A stretch of DNA of 64,000 nucleotides from Apophysomyces variabilis. Its lineage: Eukaryota; Mucoromycota; Mucoromycetes; Mucorales; Mucoraceae. The position numbers and the translations under genes are program-made. The notes under the pieces are model-generated. The model was not told where the DNA came from. It saw nothing but the letters and a program-made list of their open reading frames with translations, and did not search any database. Location: assembly GCA_002749535.1 (NCBI GenBank), contig MZZL01000060.1, forward strand, positions 260,228 through 324,227, read 5' to 3'. Positions 46,150 to 59,950 of the stretch are shown here, in pieces; the first letter of the stretch is position 1, and the number at the start of each line of letters is the position of its first letter.

Positions 46150-47202
46150 AAGCAAAGAACAAACAAAGCAGAGCAAGACCAAAGAAACCTTCAACAGGGA
46201 GGAGAAGTAGAAGAAGAAGAAGAGAAGCTGTTTTCCATAGATATATTTATACTCTTTTCTTCAGTTTATGTTGACATGCATGTGCTTTTCCTTTTTAAAT
46301 ATTGTGAAGAACCTCAAAAGAAACAAGCAACAATACCATCTCTTTCTCTTTCTTTTTCTCTTTTACTTTCTGTCTTCCAACTTTCTTTCTTTCTATATTA
46401 CTTTTGCATTTTTCTTTTCGCCGTACAAAAATCTCTTTTCTTTTTTCCTTTGTTTTTGGAAAACAAATTTATCTAACAGAGAACATGCATTCGCTTTCTT
46501 ATTTTAAATGAAACGGTTTTTCTTTTTGAGTGTCATGGATGTTGTGATGTTCGTCTTATCCTAGAGGAGGAAAACTAAGAATGTATGGTAACCAGCCAAG
46601 AAATAGTCGCGATGGTGTATAGCCAAATGACATCAATTGCGTATCGATGTAGACATGGTTACTTACGACTTGGTTGGCAAAGTATGACAGGGCCAGTGAA
46701 AAGAAAAACTGGGATCCAGCAAATCCTGACTTTGTTGCAAGAAGCATCAAGCAAAAGAAAAAGGTCCTTTGCTAGCCTGCTCACTTCGACAGTTATTTTT
46801 TTTTCTTTTCATTTCAAGACGTTGCTCCGACCTTGGATACATTTTACATGGTTTTTTTTAATGTCCTGAGCTCATCTGAAAGCTCCATCTTCGTTTTCTA
46901 CAATAGGGCTTGGTTAATTTCTGATATGTGGGTATCCGAGGATGAATTACAAGTTGATATGAAACAGCAAGGCATGCTCTTGGGAGTATTTCCATGGTAA
47001 GTTTTGTTGGCTTGGTGTGACACGAAGGTAGTACAAACCATGTTTCAAAATGCGGGTAAAAGGTTATTCCTTAGTCGTCAGGCATATTAAACTTTTTTTG
47101 ACAGCTGAAAGAAAAAAAATATGCTCGTGCAACCGGTATTTGAAAATTTGAGCTTTCACGGACCATCTCCAAGTCCAGGAAAAGTTTATTTTCTTGCCAA
47201 CT
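46150..47202. other. intergenic: chitin synthase 3' flank and neurofibromin promoter
   Basis: AT- and T/C-rich. A plus-strand open frame near 46585-46870 has no recognisable content. No gene is supported. Confidence 0.45.
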
Positions 47203-50200
47203 ATGCCTATGGACACAAAACTGATCTTGAGCTTGGTCAACCGCATTGCGGTCCAGGTAAAAGAAAAAAAAGAATGGCATTAGGTAGTCCGTCATGCTAA
47301 TGACCGATCTCAACATGCAAGTTGCCCAGCCTTTCTGCAGGCTCCATTGAGTACATGCAAGCTGATCCGTTAATTCAACAAACGTAATGAGAAGAATGTT
47401 CGGAAGAAGTGATAAACTCACGCCCGTCTTTTCTATTGATTCATTATATATATACCCTGCTTTTCTTATCTGTTTTCTATAGAGGTAAATTTATCTTTGT
47501 GTTGCTGTGTGCTGTTATTATGAATGCATGAAACATTGATCTGACGCGACAAAAAAATCATTGTTGAATAGTGAGCGCGTTGATTGAACTTTCCAAGTAT
47601 CGGTTACCTGTCATCCTTAGTGCATTAATGGCTGTCATTGAAAACATAATCCAGGTAAAAAGGAGAGATAGAGAGATGAACAACTACCATTCTCTCGCAT
47701 ACTGATCTACTGTCTGACTATTTTTTCTAATTCGTAAAAAGAAGCAATCGGCAACGATCTACTCGGATGATGATGTATCACAACAAGATCTTCAATCGCA
47801 ATTATTTTTGCTCCGCATCATGTCTGCCTGTATGCAACACAATTGGCAATTCTATCGAGGCGCTGTGGTTGGGGCCAACAATAATAACAATCATCATAAT
47901 CACTCTCCGTCGACAAACCGTTCTCAAGAGGAGAACGATGGAGATTGGAAAGCTGAGCATTTAGCACGTTTTGAACTAAGAGATCCTCCACCGTTGGAAG
48001 ACAACTTGGCCAAACATATCATGAATCTCATGTCCAAATTTATGCATCAGATGATCATCGTTATGGAACGCCACTGTCCACAGCTGGCTGTTGACTATGC
48101 TTCCAACGCCATCCGTACAGAATACTATACCAACCTTGAGGGCCCGAAATCCGCATCCTGTTTAATTGTCGATATCTACAAAGCTACCAGTCGGGTGGTG
48201 TTTTATCTAAGTGCAAGCAATTGGCCGATTGTCTTTGCAAGGATCAAATCCTGGCTCCTCTATCTATCCAAAGTGGCCGATGATAATGCAGAAACGGTAG
48301 ATATACGCTTACTAGAATGTTGCGCGTTAGATCAACATCGTTTGGGAATCGTGCTCCAAGAACTGGGTTCCGCCTTTTTACATTTAAAGAGGTCAGCGCA
48401 ACTCGCACTAGGGACTATTCTACGTCGGGCTATCTGGAATTGGATCGAGACCTATCCGTCCCAATTTGTAGCCTTGTATCAAGGCAAGACCCGGTTGGAG
48501 GGAAGTCCCGAAATTTTTTTCGACATTTGCAATTCGACAGCTGATACAACGCGAAAGAAAGCAATTCTCTGGCCACTTCAGACATTGCTTTTGATATTAT
48601 CCCCTGATACACTGACGTCCGCTGTGGTGGACTCCTATCCGACGAAAAAGGTAAAAGGGAGACACGGGATTTGACTTTGTCATTCACCACTGTTTTTCGT
48701 TTTTCAGTCTGTTTTTCTAAATACGCTCAAAAAGTCTGTGGAAGGGGGACGCATGCTGGATGTTGCGCTCATATGCTACGTTGATATATGCAAGGTGGCA
48801 CCTTACATTATTCAGTTGGATATCCCACCTTTACAAATGTTCCTGAATGATGTGGTCAAAGTCTTGGAGGAGAAATTATTAAATACCCAGAAACCGTTAC
48901 TACCGGATCCGAATCTTACTAGTATGGGGATCGCGATCGATTATGGTTGCCTTGTGGCGGATTGCCTAGTGGCCATGTTTCGATTGAATCCTACCAAGGT
49001 GGTCACCGATCTGTTTGTGCGTTGTATCCATGCCAATGCACCCATGCTCTTTAAACTAGGCATGGTCAAGTCCTCCCTGATTCTTGCTAGCGAGGATAAC
49101 GGAATGAAATACAGCGTAGAAAAAGGCATGATATATAGTTCGTTGAGCGGGTTGGTACGGAAACTGTTTTTGGATCATACGCTATATGATCCCGGGAAGT
49201 GGGAGACGAGCAGTCAAAGTTCGATGAGTAGCAGCAGCGGGAATGCGCATCGCGGAAAAAGAACGAAGAAAGAATATTCTCCTCCTAACATGGATGGTCG
49301 AGCAGAACTTGTCTTAAACTTGTTGAGACTGTTTACCATTGATCCTGCTTGCGCTGTGCGGGGTTCCGATGAGGATCGATTTGAGCAGAATACAGCTCTT
49401 CTGCATGCGGTATCTCTCTGTTTGAGGGACGCGAGTGCTGCTATACGTGAATTGGCCTCCACGTGTCTGGTCAAGCTGCATGCTAATGATATCATTGTGG
49501 ACTGGGGACCTCCGGATCGTATGATGGAAGCCTATTGGAAAGACTCGTCGGCGGTGGCGTTCTGTATCGCCAAACAAATGTTGGACGAACGGGAAGATCA
49601 ACACGACGTAAAGCAGCTTCTGCATCTTCTACGCCAATTGCTTGCGTGCCGATGCAATTTCTTAAGTTTGTATCGTGACTTAATCACCCCTCAAGCGATT
49701 GAGGTGAAGGAGCGCTTGCAAGCGTCCATTGGTCTGGAGGTTGCCTTTTTGGTGCTCCTTTGTTCTACCGATCTGGAGATCTGCCTTGCTGCGATGGAAT
49801 GCTTTCAAAGTGTTTGTAAGGAAGTCCGTGAGACGGAAGGCTTCGACATTCAACAGGCGCCCTTGACCATTGCTCCTAATCAGTCAGTGTACGCCGAACT
49901 TGTCTCCCTCACTCAAGGAGTCACCGGACGGAAATCGTTGCAGAAGCGAATTCGGCGTGCTTTACGTAGGATGACCCATTGTACACCAGGCAACCTTGCC
50001 GCTTGGGAGGAAGTATGGAAACGATGGAAATACATGACACCCCACGTTCTTCGACCTAAAGAAGAAGAAGAAATGCTCGAGACATTGAAAAAGTCTACTT
50101 CTTCTATCACGCCATGGCACGAACGCTTAAAAAATTCCTCTTCCTCTTCCTCTTCTTCTCGACATCCGCTTATACGTTCGGATGCGGAGAAAAACAATGA

Positions 50201-53200
50201 TAACGCAATGCAGTGGTTAAACTATGCTGGCTTGTTAGTGTCTCTTGGAGGCATTTGTCTTATGGATAATAATGCTGCTGCTGCTTCCTATTCTTCTTCT
50301 TCGTCCTCCAACACGAGTATAGCATGCAGAACAAAGCAGCAGCGTACGTATGGAGGCGATCTACACACCCAACAACGTGTCTCTGTCTCTAGTGGATCCG
50401 CGGCGATGGTGGATCGTTGCATCATGGATATGGTTGACCTGCTGATTTGTGACAATGCGATCATACGCGATTGGATGCGGGATATTCTGGGAACAGACAT
50501 GTCGCCTGCCCTCTATCACATACTGTTTCGGCATCTTCAAGACATGTTATCCAGGTGTTTTGGTGCCAACAATGATCCAATTGGTGAACATAAATGCATC
50601 CTCTTTGTGGAACAGGCGATTTCGGTCACTCGTCTTGTGCTAGAACGTATAGGAGATTCTGGCGGTAGTCTGTTAAGCGTCGATATGGGCGGCTTAATCA
50701 ATCAGTTTGCGAATTACCTCAACAAACCCGATTTCTCTACATGTCTTGCAAAGATCAAAATCAAAATGTGCAGGCTATGTACCGTACTGATGGAATACAA
50801 AGATCGGGTTCCAATCGGAAAGGAGTTTCGTCTACGCAATCGACTCTTGGAGACTATCGTGGAATGGACAAGCGACTTTTCCTTGGTAAAAAGCTCAATA
50901 TTTAGCAGACATACTAAATACTGATTTTCTGCAACTTACGCAGAAAATTGTGCCTGATGATTCAGGAACCAATACCAAGCTACAGCATGAACTAGATATG
51001 GAATGTCTCAAAACCATTGTCGTCCTCTTACATCAACTTCCGCTCCAACCGTGCGATTCAGGGTATCAGACTGATGTTCTGCAGATCAAAAGCAAGATGT
51101 TTTACAAGTATTTTACCTTCTTTTTAAAGCTTCTTAACCGCTACCGTATTACTGAGGTAGACTAATATCAAATAACAGTAACTATTTACTAACAGTCTAT
51201 CGTAGTCCATGTCTAATCCGCTTGAAAAGAAAAAGATGGTACTAAAAAAGGAAAAGGAAAAAGGGTCAGCGGAAAATACTGAAATTCATTTTGCTTTGTT
51301 TCTTTCTTTGGCATAGGAGAGGGAGCTTGGCCCACTCAAGCATTATGCTATCCTCGCCCTGTCGAATCTTTTGAGTGCAAATATCGATGTAGGCCTGAAA
51401 TACTCGTTCTCGATGGGGTATCATGAAGATCCTCGGACACGTACAGCCTTTGCTCAGGTGATGACAAACATCCTGAATCAGGGTACCGAGTTTGAGACTC
51501 TGGCCGATACAGTCATTACGGATCGCTACGAAAAATTAGTGGATGTTCGTTTTTCTCTCTTCTTACTTGTTTGTCTCCCGCTCACGGTTTTCTGTTGTTA
51601 TAGATACTCGTTGAACCTGACCTGGAAATTATGCATTCCCTTTGCGACGCCTGTGCTGTGTCAGACATTGATGATATGGCCCGTGTGCTGTTGGCATGCT
51701 TCCGATCGCGCCAAAAGACCATGACGCTGATTAAAGCGGTCATTGAAATGGAAGTGCATAAAACGGAGAGCGAGAGTGACCTTTTCCGTAGTACAAGCAT
51801 TGCGACACGTCTCCTATCCGTCTTTGCAAAGCACCATGGCGAGGACTATCTGCGATCCGTTATTCAACCGGTACTAAGAACTCTTGCAGAAAAGCCGGCA
51901 GAAGAAAAGCTCTTTGAGTTGGACCCATCTAAACTTGACGATCCGGATGCGATCAAAAGAAACAAACAGAATGTGATCAATGCTGCAGAGCTGTTCCTTA
52001 GCGCTATCTGCGCTTCGGCCGATAGGGCGCCAAAGTAGGTTGAGCGATTGAACTTCTCATGGACTTTGATTGACTTGTTGCTTAGGTATTTCCGGGAAAT
52101 TTGCCATTGTATTTCGGGTACTGTGTATGCCCAATTTCCTGAGGCAAGATATGCTGCTGTTGGGTCCTTCATCTTTCTACGTTTTTTTTGCCCGGCTATT
52201 GTTTCTCCTGAAGCAGAGGGGTTAACTAACGCTGGAATCACTGTCACTCGCGAAATGCGACGTGGCTTCTTGATTATCACCAAAGTGATCCAGAATCTAG
52301 CGAACAATGTGCTTTTTGGAGCAAAAGAGACATACATGATTATGCTCAATGATTTCTTGACGAGTAATATCTACAGAGTGACCAGTTTCTTACGGGAAAT
52401 GGCTGTTGTTAGCAATGATACGAGCGATACTAAGCTGGAAGAGGAGCCGTATGGCATATGCGATAAAGAATATGCTATGTTGCATCGCGTTTTAGTAAAT
52501 ACAATCGACAGTATGAGTCAAGATTTTGCCAAACGTCGTATCCTAGGACATGATATGGACCAGCGTCAAGGGCAGTTTGACAAGTTTGCCAACCTTGTAG
52601 CCCAACTGGGTGAACCTCCGGAGTTACCCAAGACAGACTGGGATAATGGATCCGAGCCTTGTACTCCACCGGCGGCCAATCAACTCTATGTAGAATTTAT
52701 GTCTCGAAACCGGGGTCGGAATGTAGAACCGATCGTGTCCAAGGAGATATTCTATGATGGCGGGCAATCGAAAGCAGGGAGAGCTGTACTCTATTTTATC
52801 ATGCGCCACGTCATTGCCGACAGCATTGATTTCGAGCTTTTAATTTATTATATTCTGCAGGTAAAAAAAGGAAACGGGAAGAAAGAAAGCAGAAATGGTT
52901 TTTTACCGCAAGGAAATGTTTTTCTTAGCTGGTCGATAAAGTCGGTTGCAAGCCTTTTGATCTGGTGTGTGATGTGACACAATTTGGACCAGATAACGAA
53001 ATACCCAACAAGTGGATCAATCAATTACTGCAACTGATGCCACCGGATAATTATCAAAATCTCAATACGATCTTTGTGTACAACCCCAATTCGCATCTGC
53101 GTAAATTCATCTTGAAGCTCTCCCATCCTGTGAGTCGTAAGGTGGTCAAACGCACTATCTGTGTCTTTGCTCTTGCGGAACTTCATCTTTATATCCAACC

Positions 53201-56200
53201 AAGCGATATACGACTACCGAAATCAACAGGTAAAGGAAAAAAAACAGCGCCGTTGCATCGCAATGACTTTGTTTCTTCTCAATGAATGATTACAGTTGAG
53301 TTGGATACGGAAAACAGTGTTGTTTTTTTCCCTGTCAATCGTCTATTGCAGTACAGAGAGCAGATACCTGTCACCGTCAAAGTCGGTGTGGAGCATGTTC
53401 AAATCATGACCACAAGAAAACAAGATCTTTTCTGTGGAAGTACGATAACGAATGATGTTTTCCATATCTCAGATATTGAAGATATTTCGGCTCGAGGCGG
53501 GGATGATGAAGTTGTCTTTAAATCCGCCAAGGACAAACTCCAGGTAGCATTTTCTTTATCCAAACGAGACAGCATGTTACAGGTAAGTTAAAATCTTTTT
53601 GGGAATACAAATATTACTATTGCAAGTGAGAAAGGTTGGACTCATCTCTGTTTCTCTTGGTTTCAGGCGCTTGAACGTGCAAAGCGTTGTTATGAGATGG
53701 CCCAGCCGACAAGGCTGTCGGAACGAACCATTTATCCTAAAGACGTTCCGGGCAGATTACTGAATATGGCACTGTTAAACATTGGTAGCGAGGATCCAAA
53801 TCTGCGTCTGGCTTCGTACCGACTGTTATATTCATTAAGCATGACATTTAATTTTGATGTCAGCAAGCAGTTACTAGATACAAAGGGTAAGAGGCAAAGA
53901 AAATATAACAATGCATAAGGCTGACCTAACAATCTTTATTTTCTCTTAGACTTGTGTGTTCCTGCAAATAGCACCAAGTTTATTGTAGATATTAGCGCAA
54001 AGCTAGCGGAAACGGAGCCCGGATTGACTTTAGAATTCTTGAGCGAATGTTTGGTAGGCTTTGGTAGGTCCAACTGGCATCTTCGCTACTTGTGTCTCTG
54101 TTATATGTCGCCATGGTTGCCGAACTTGGCCATATTTTGCTGCGAATCCATGGAAAAGTTGGCCAAAGCGAAGCAGGTGCTTCGTATGTTGATTGATCTG
54201 ACGACAACCACGACCGATGTAAGTTCTTTGTTGGGGAGGGGAAATCATGGAATATAACTGACGCAATGGGAATCGAAGATGTATCGAATAATCCAGACAA
54301 AAGTGTGGGATGTGATGAGCGAAGTCGATGGTGTCTTGGATCTTGTGATTGAGACGTTTATCGAAGCATCAGCAGAATATGGCATTGGTACTCCCCAGGC
54401 GGAAGCACTGGCGGACACCATCGTTACGCTGGCAAACGCAACCGTGCGCAAGAAACTCGTACTTCGATTGAGAAGGATCCTCCATCGAACCTCCTTCTCA
54501 CCCACGCGATGTTTATCTGTTCATACTGCTTGGGTCGAGGTGGCTGTCTTGGTCCGTTTCATCCTGATGTTTTCGTTCAACAGCCATGGACCCGTACGTA
54601 GCTGTATACCAGAACTCTTCCATATTGTTTCACTTGTCGCCGGTATTGGCCCGACACTTGTTCGAGCCAGTGTGCATGGCATCGTTGTGAATGTGATCCA
54701 GTCTTTGTGTACCACCATGCCTCTGAATGAAGGGGATACCAAGAAACTGCAACTCCTGTTGTCGGAATTATCAGGATCGAAGTACAGGCTGTTGTTTGGT
54801 TTGTCAAATCCACGTGCCGACGCCTTTACGATAACCCCGGAAACGATGACAGATGATCGTGAGCCTATGCAACTAGCTTCTCTGGAGATGGTTGTAAGCC
54901 GGCTTCTTGAGGTGGTGCAGTATGGATCTGTATCAACAGGTAAGCGCAAATAAAATAGGCAATTGCTTAGTAAAACCAGGATAATGATTGGGAGGAGGAG
55001 GGTTTATGTTTCCGTAGCTTTTTACTGATGCAATATTTCCTCTCTTAGATTTAGCCAACGCATGGAAAACACGATGGATGAGTTTGGTTACAAGCAGTGT
55101 CTTCCAGTTTAATCCTGCAGTGCAGCCACGCATCTTTGTGGTTCTTGGTGTTCTGGGTGATCAGGAAATTGACGATGATCTGCTTTATCAGATCATGGTA
55201 GCCTTGCGTGGAGCTCTTGCGATTTATACGGAGAATGATTCGACCTTGGTGGTTTCCATCCTGATGTGTTTGCGTAACATTGTCCGTAGTCTTCCCGGCC
55301 ATTCCCGGTATACGTTGCAGTTATTTTGGGTTGGTGTGGCACTTGTGGAACTGAACAGTAGTGCCGTCTTCCCCATGGCACTTGAATTTCTGCAAGCCAT
55401 CCTTCGTGTGCTCGATGCCAATGATTTCTTTGTGGCAGACACGGCGGCTGATGTGTTACTGGCCGCGCGCGAGAATCTGGGAATGGAGGTGCTGGATGCC
55501 ACCTGCGGGGTGAACTTTAGGACAGATTTCTCCTTTGCCATGGCATGCCTTTTGATGAAAGGCTCACACTTCAGTGAGACGAGGGAGCTAATCTATCAGA
55601 CGTTAAAGACATTTTTGACCATCGAGAGTAAGCATGGTCTATCACCTACACTTGGCTATATTGCAGGACTCTTGCCGATCGCCCAGAAGGATGTCACGCT
55701 TCAGGATTTAGTATGGGCTGGAGCCAAAGGCAGCTTCTTTGATGTATATGATGTACCGGATGACACATCCGCTTTATTGCTTGTCTCCTTTCTGGTTGCC
55801 CAGTTAAACTTAACCGAATCCGAATCAGATCGTTTGTTCTTGTATGAACTGCTTTCAGAAGCAGCCATGGCCATCCCAGAGACCTTTGCACTAGTGTAAG
55901 TGAGAAAGAGAAGAGAAAGAAAAAGAAGAAGAAAGGCATAGGCTGACTGAGAGATTGGCGTATTTTTCTTCTTTTCAGATATGACAGCCTATTACCAAAG
56001 ATGAATCAAATTGTGATTAACAGTCAACAACAACTCCTATTTGAATCAGTGAAGACCATCCTTGTCACTGCCTGTGCCAATTCTGCATTTAATGACACGA
56101 GTAGGACCGGTCAAAAAGCAATATTGGAAGAATTAGGATTTAAAGCATTGACAGATGCTACGTTTGGTGCTGCATCTACCAATACCTTACATAACGCAAA

Positions 56201-56237
56201 ACTAGCTAGTGAAATCATATACAAAGTAATCCGGTGA
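47203..56237 (+). CDS. NF1: neurofibromin/IRA-type Ras GTPase-activating protein
   Basis: Sixteen exons joining to 2,590 aa: 47203-47256, 47322-47383, 47576-47654, 47742-48650, 48708-50885, 50944-51156, 51317-51544, 51604-52034, 52086-52860, 52929-53229, 53296-53582, 53667-53886, 53950-54218, 54279-54939, 55049-55895, 55979-56237. The start MPMDTKLILSLVNRIAVQ, then ALIELSKYRLPVILSALM, matches neurofibromin N-termini. The RasGAP domain covers exons 6-9, with the arginine finger in LFRSTSIATR (Arg ~1303) and FLRFFCPAIVSPE (~1415). Sec14-PH lipid-binding module in exons 10-11 (KPFDLVCDVTQFGP, VYNPNSHLRKFI). Armadillo-like helices follow. It accelerates GTP hydrolysis on Ras and so dampens cAMP/PKA or MAPK growth signalling. 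Exons 1-3 are short; the exon-3 acceptor (TGAG|C) is weak but the only one in frame. A Ser run and poly-Asn/His insert are local expansions. It ends 134 bp from the convergent next gene. Confidence 0.93.
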
Positions 56238-56370
56238 AAACGCTCTTCATCAAATGTACTGCCTTCTTATTATTTTATTTATATAAAAAGAAAGTTTTTT
56301 TTTCTTTGAGGGATGAAGAGTAGGAAAAAGGGGAGAGTAGGTGTTCTTTGGGGAGCAGGTTGGGGGTATA

Positions 56371-57247
56371 TCAGTTTAATTCGGCTTGATCGATTGCTCT
56401 TAATCGTCGCATGATGCGATCCATTTCACTCTTCACTACCGCCATGATTTCTTCGTGTGATTTGGTGGAATCTTCTGAAGCATCCAATTTTTTCTTCAAT
56501 TGATCCACTTCTTCTTGAACGCTCTTAATCGTATCAAATTGTCTTTTCTCCATTGCTTCATGTTCTCTTTCCAACAGTTCGATGTCTTCTGTCGGTACGT
56601 CTGCATCGATCCGTGCTTGCACCTCTTGTTGCAGTTTGAGTGCCCGGGCAGAAGTGTCCGCCAATTCTTCATAAGCTTCCATAATCACCGCCTTGAGTTG
56701 ATCTTTTTGTGCCTGATAGGATTTCTGGATTCTTAGAATTTCTTCCCGAACCTCACCATACTCCTGTATCGCCGCCTGTTCGAGTTGTTCTTGCTGTTGT
56801 TTGGCGTCTCGAAGTTCATCGTCTAACTCTTTCAAATGGCCCATGCCTTGTCGTGCTGTTTCTATTTCATCTGTGTATTTCTTGACCTGTCCTTCAAAGA
56901 AGAAAGCGGTGGCCTTTGCGTTCTCAGCCTGTCTGTCCTTACGATTGCTCATATCGGTCAACGTCTGTATTTCTGTTTTCAATTTTCGGTTGGTGCGGCC
57001 ACTTTCTTGGGCATGAAGTTCGGCTTGTTTGGCCTGTTGTCGAGTCTGATCGAGCTCGAGTCGAAGTTGTTGGAGTTCCCGTTCAGCCTTTGATATTTTC
57101 TGCTGTAATTCGCCAATGTCTGTTCCTGTGGACCGACTGGATGCACGAGCGGCAACGCCATCTATGACATGATGATATCAGGAACCATTGTTCTTTCTTT
57201 CTATTATTTTTCCTTATTGAGGGTTTACTTTCTTGCTGTTCCGTCAT
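56371..57247 (-). CDS. coiled-coil protein of unknown function (269 aa)
   Basis: Exons 57247-57229 and 57161-56371 on the minus strand, phase-1 join, 67-nt intron. After a short N-terminus (MTEQQENGVAARASSRS) almost the whole chain is coiled coil: DIGELQQKISKAERELQQL, then QLRLELDQTRQQAKQAELH, down to VKSEMDRIMRRLRAIDQAE. There is no TM segment or catalytic motif. The architecture recalls cargo-adaptor, kinetochore or Golgi coiled-coil proteins, but no family signature was recognised. It is convergent with the neurofibromin gene, and their 3' ends are only 133 bp apart, so their UTRs may overlap. Confidence 0.75.
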
Positions 57248-58570
57248 GAAGGAAAACTGAAAATAGGATCAAATGAAGGGATCGAGATGAACAAAAAAAA
57301 AGAGAGAGAGAAAGACAACTCCGTTTGGCAAGGACCGATCAAGGAAAAAAAAGCACTCCCCTTCTTCCCCTAAAAAGGACAAAGCTTGTCTGTTCGGACA
57401 CTCGAAAACCAAACGAGTCACGATGGTTCAGCCATCATTGAACCCCACCGCTTGTAAAAAAGAAAAAGAAACCTGATGGTTAAGCCTTTTATATAATACA
57501 CGATCCACATATACGAATTCCATCCAGAAAAGAAAACAAAAGACCATCACGTTCGTAAGCTAACTTCCTCTTTTCTTTTACTATAAAGCTTGCGTCTTTT
57601 AGTGCCCGAGATACAGCTCTCATAGAAAGGTTCGTAAACAAAGAAATCGGCACAGTTATCTCCTCTCGAGTAATTTCTGCGCGCAAAAACGTTTTACCGG
57701 TATTACAACCAGTTACTTGCAAGCTGGTTCGACCGTAGTACTATCCAGTTGATATATAGAAGTCTTTAGTTAGGAGAAAAGAGTACATCCAGCAATGAAT
57801 TAGAGGAATAGATTCTTCTTAGATATTTCTCTGATGCTTTCCAACAAGGCCCAAAGGGTCGAGTTGCTCTCAGCAGCAATTTGGTAGGTGGGTCAATCTT
57901 GATGTGTGGGTCAAGAAAGTTGAGCTGCAATAAGTGGGTAGAAGAATATTAAGAAGATCATTAAATAGGCATTCGTGTAAAAATTTCAGCAGTAGTTAGA
58001 AGGGTCAAGTGTTTTCCAAAGTGCAGCGAGTAGTTGAATATATTGTCTGATTGATCTCCACCCGTTTTATATACGATAAAAATGCTCAATGATAGGATCC
58101 TTATATAGAGGATTATTGCTTTGTTCCTAGAGACATGTACCTTCAGTGAACACTGTCAATTTATCTCTATTTCTTACATATTCTATTGCCAACAGAAGTA
58201 ACCATTCCTATGCTAACTTTGTCATTCGCTCTGTAATTTTCTAACGTAACATCAAGGTCCAGAAGCTATGTTATACGAGGCAGGTACCTAGGCTTCAAAC
58301 ATTCATTCTACTCTTCTTTTGCCTATCAGAAATTGTTGCCCACAAGCGATACTGGCTTATTTACGTTCTTATGTCTCCAGATCGTCTTTAGCGTTTTAGA
58401 CTATTTATCTTACTTGGTGCATCTTTATTTCCCAACACCATATCTATCAGTCACTTAGGTACACCTCTTGAATATCTTACACTGAAATGAGGACTTCATT
58501 TTCAGCAATATTTTCTGTTACGGTAAACGTATGCTAAAAATGGCCACAAATCCATTTACTGCAGCTGCGC
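57248..58570. other. intergenic region, AT-rich
   Basis: Promoter side of the coiled-coil gene (purine-rich, with GAGAGA at about 57300), then AT-rich DNA. A minus-strand frame at 57489-57722 is open for 77 codons without any recognisable feature. Confidence 0.4.
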
Positions 58571-58627
58571 GCGGCTGTAACGGAAGGAGCGAAGCGAGTG
58601 CAGAAGGACTAGTAGTCCATATACTGT
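58571..58627. repeat. GC-rich segment with dyads, transposon-end-like
   Basis: A GC-rich stretch in AT-rich surroundings. It contains GCAGCTGCGCGCGGCTG, then AACGGAAGGAGCGAAGCGAG, then the dyad GGACTAGTAGTCC directly before ATATACTG. Read on the minus strand it starts CAGTATATGGACTA, like an inverted-repeat end of a Tc1/mariner element. Its orientation relative to the nearby transposase relic does not fit simply, so the assignment is tentative. Confidence 0.35.
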
Positions 58628-58859
58628 GTTCTTCCTATTTGTCTGCGCGTTTCTATTTTTCATCTGCGAACTAAAGATTCAAGTTCTTGTGGAATCCAAA
58701 AAATGCTTTTGCATGATTGGATGAAAATATTTGCGGTCAGACTACCCTTCTTTGCGCACAGTCGTGTCCATGTTCACTATTTACTGAGATAGTTTATTTC
58801 AAACCACAGCAAGATGAGTCTATTTAAAGAAGTGGTTCTCTATTTTTTTTGCATCTAAC

Positions 58860-59300
58860 GAAAAAGCTCTCAGAGTGTCTGATCTATTCTTGACAGTCTA
58901 AGCGCTTTACTTTTCGCGCTGCTTGAACAATACGCTCTTAAAAGTTATCGTCAACTTGTAAGGGCTCCCTTCTTACCCCAGCTTTCACTTTGGCTCAAAA
59001 CTCTTCTATTGCGTTGAGAAAGCGAGAGTAGAGAGGATAGAGACATTTGTATCCTCCTTCTTGGACCAACTGCTTAACCTTGACTGGTGTATGGATGGGT
59101 ACATTATCTATGACAAGATACTAAGCGTTCATTCCGTCGCAATCCAATCTTTTGTGATTGCCTAATAGACAATGTTTAAGATACAATAGAAGAAAAAAAG
59201 AACATAACTACATGCAGGGAATATCAAAGTGGAATGTAAGGCAATACAATTGAGCAGACCGGAACTGGGTACCATTGCCCTGACAGCTTCTGATCCCATA
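58860..59300 (-). pseudogene. Tc1/mariner (IS630-like) transposase relic, C-terminal half
   Basis: The minus strand reads GMNA, stop, YLVIDNVPIHTPVKVKQLV, EGGYKCLYPLYSRFLNAIEEF, stop, AKVKAGVRREPLQVDDNF, stop, then ERIVQAARKVKRLDCQ. The DNVPIH block holds the second catalytic Asp, and LNAIEEF-x-AKVK matches the LNPIExFWxxxK block of DDE transposases; the stop sits where Trp is expected. Upstream VPSSGLLNCIALHSTL resembles the strand before it. At least three in-frame stops mark it as dead. It covers the half missing from the relic at 37640-38290. Confidence 0.7.
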
Positions 59301-59950
59301 ACTGACAGACGCGGATATGATAGCATCAATGACGTATGGAAAGGAGCGAAGAGGGTTTATTTTATCTATAGATGTTCCATTCTGTTCAAGACCTTCTGTC
59401 AGACTGAGTCCATTTTTACTCTTGGGAGAATTGTTGTCTTATCTCTGAATTGTTGTCATCTATAAGACATCCATCGAATTTCTTATCCATGACTGTGATT
59501 TTTGGTTTCAGCAATCCTTACTATTTAAACGCGAAGAAGCAACATCTTTTCAATTCTTTGGCTCTGTTCTCCAGAACATTCCCGGCATGTACTTGACATT
59601 GATTATATGTACAGAATGACTGATGTCCCTCTTCTGTATCCTTTAGCCTACATGGCATCTGTCCCGAACAACCTTGGTTGTGTGAGTAAGCTCCGTGTAC
59701 TCCACTTGGTAAGTGAAAAAGAAATCTTGTCTGTTTATGCACAGTGTTATTCATTATCTTCTGCTTCCAAGTCGTTGCCAGGTGTTGCATCGCTTCAGGT
59801 CCTCTGCAGTGCGTTATCTTTCAACCGGCCACTCATAGAAGCCGCTGTCTCTCTCTCGCCGCCCCCACCGGCACAGGTGCGGGGCCGGCCCCTGCCTTTG
59901 GACAGGATTACCTTTTGGGGGTAAGTCAAAAGAAAAAAGATGTCAAGCTA
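59301..59950. other. intergenic region with a GC-rich patch
   Basis: No gene recognised. A GC-rich segment at about 59850-59920 is followed by GTAAGTC, and a TTCAG lies before it at about 59800, so it could be a stray or decayed exon. No matching exons were found. Confidence 0.3.

Noticed and set aside
59800..59927. GC-rich exon-like segment between TTCAG and GTAAGTC
   Set aside because: No frame gives a recognisable protein and no partner exons were found.
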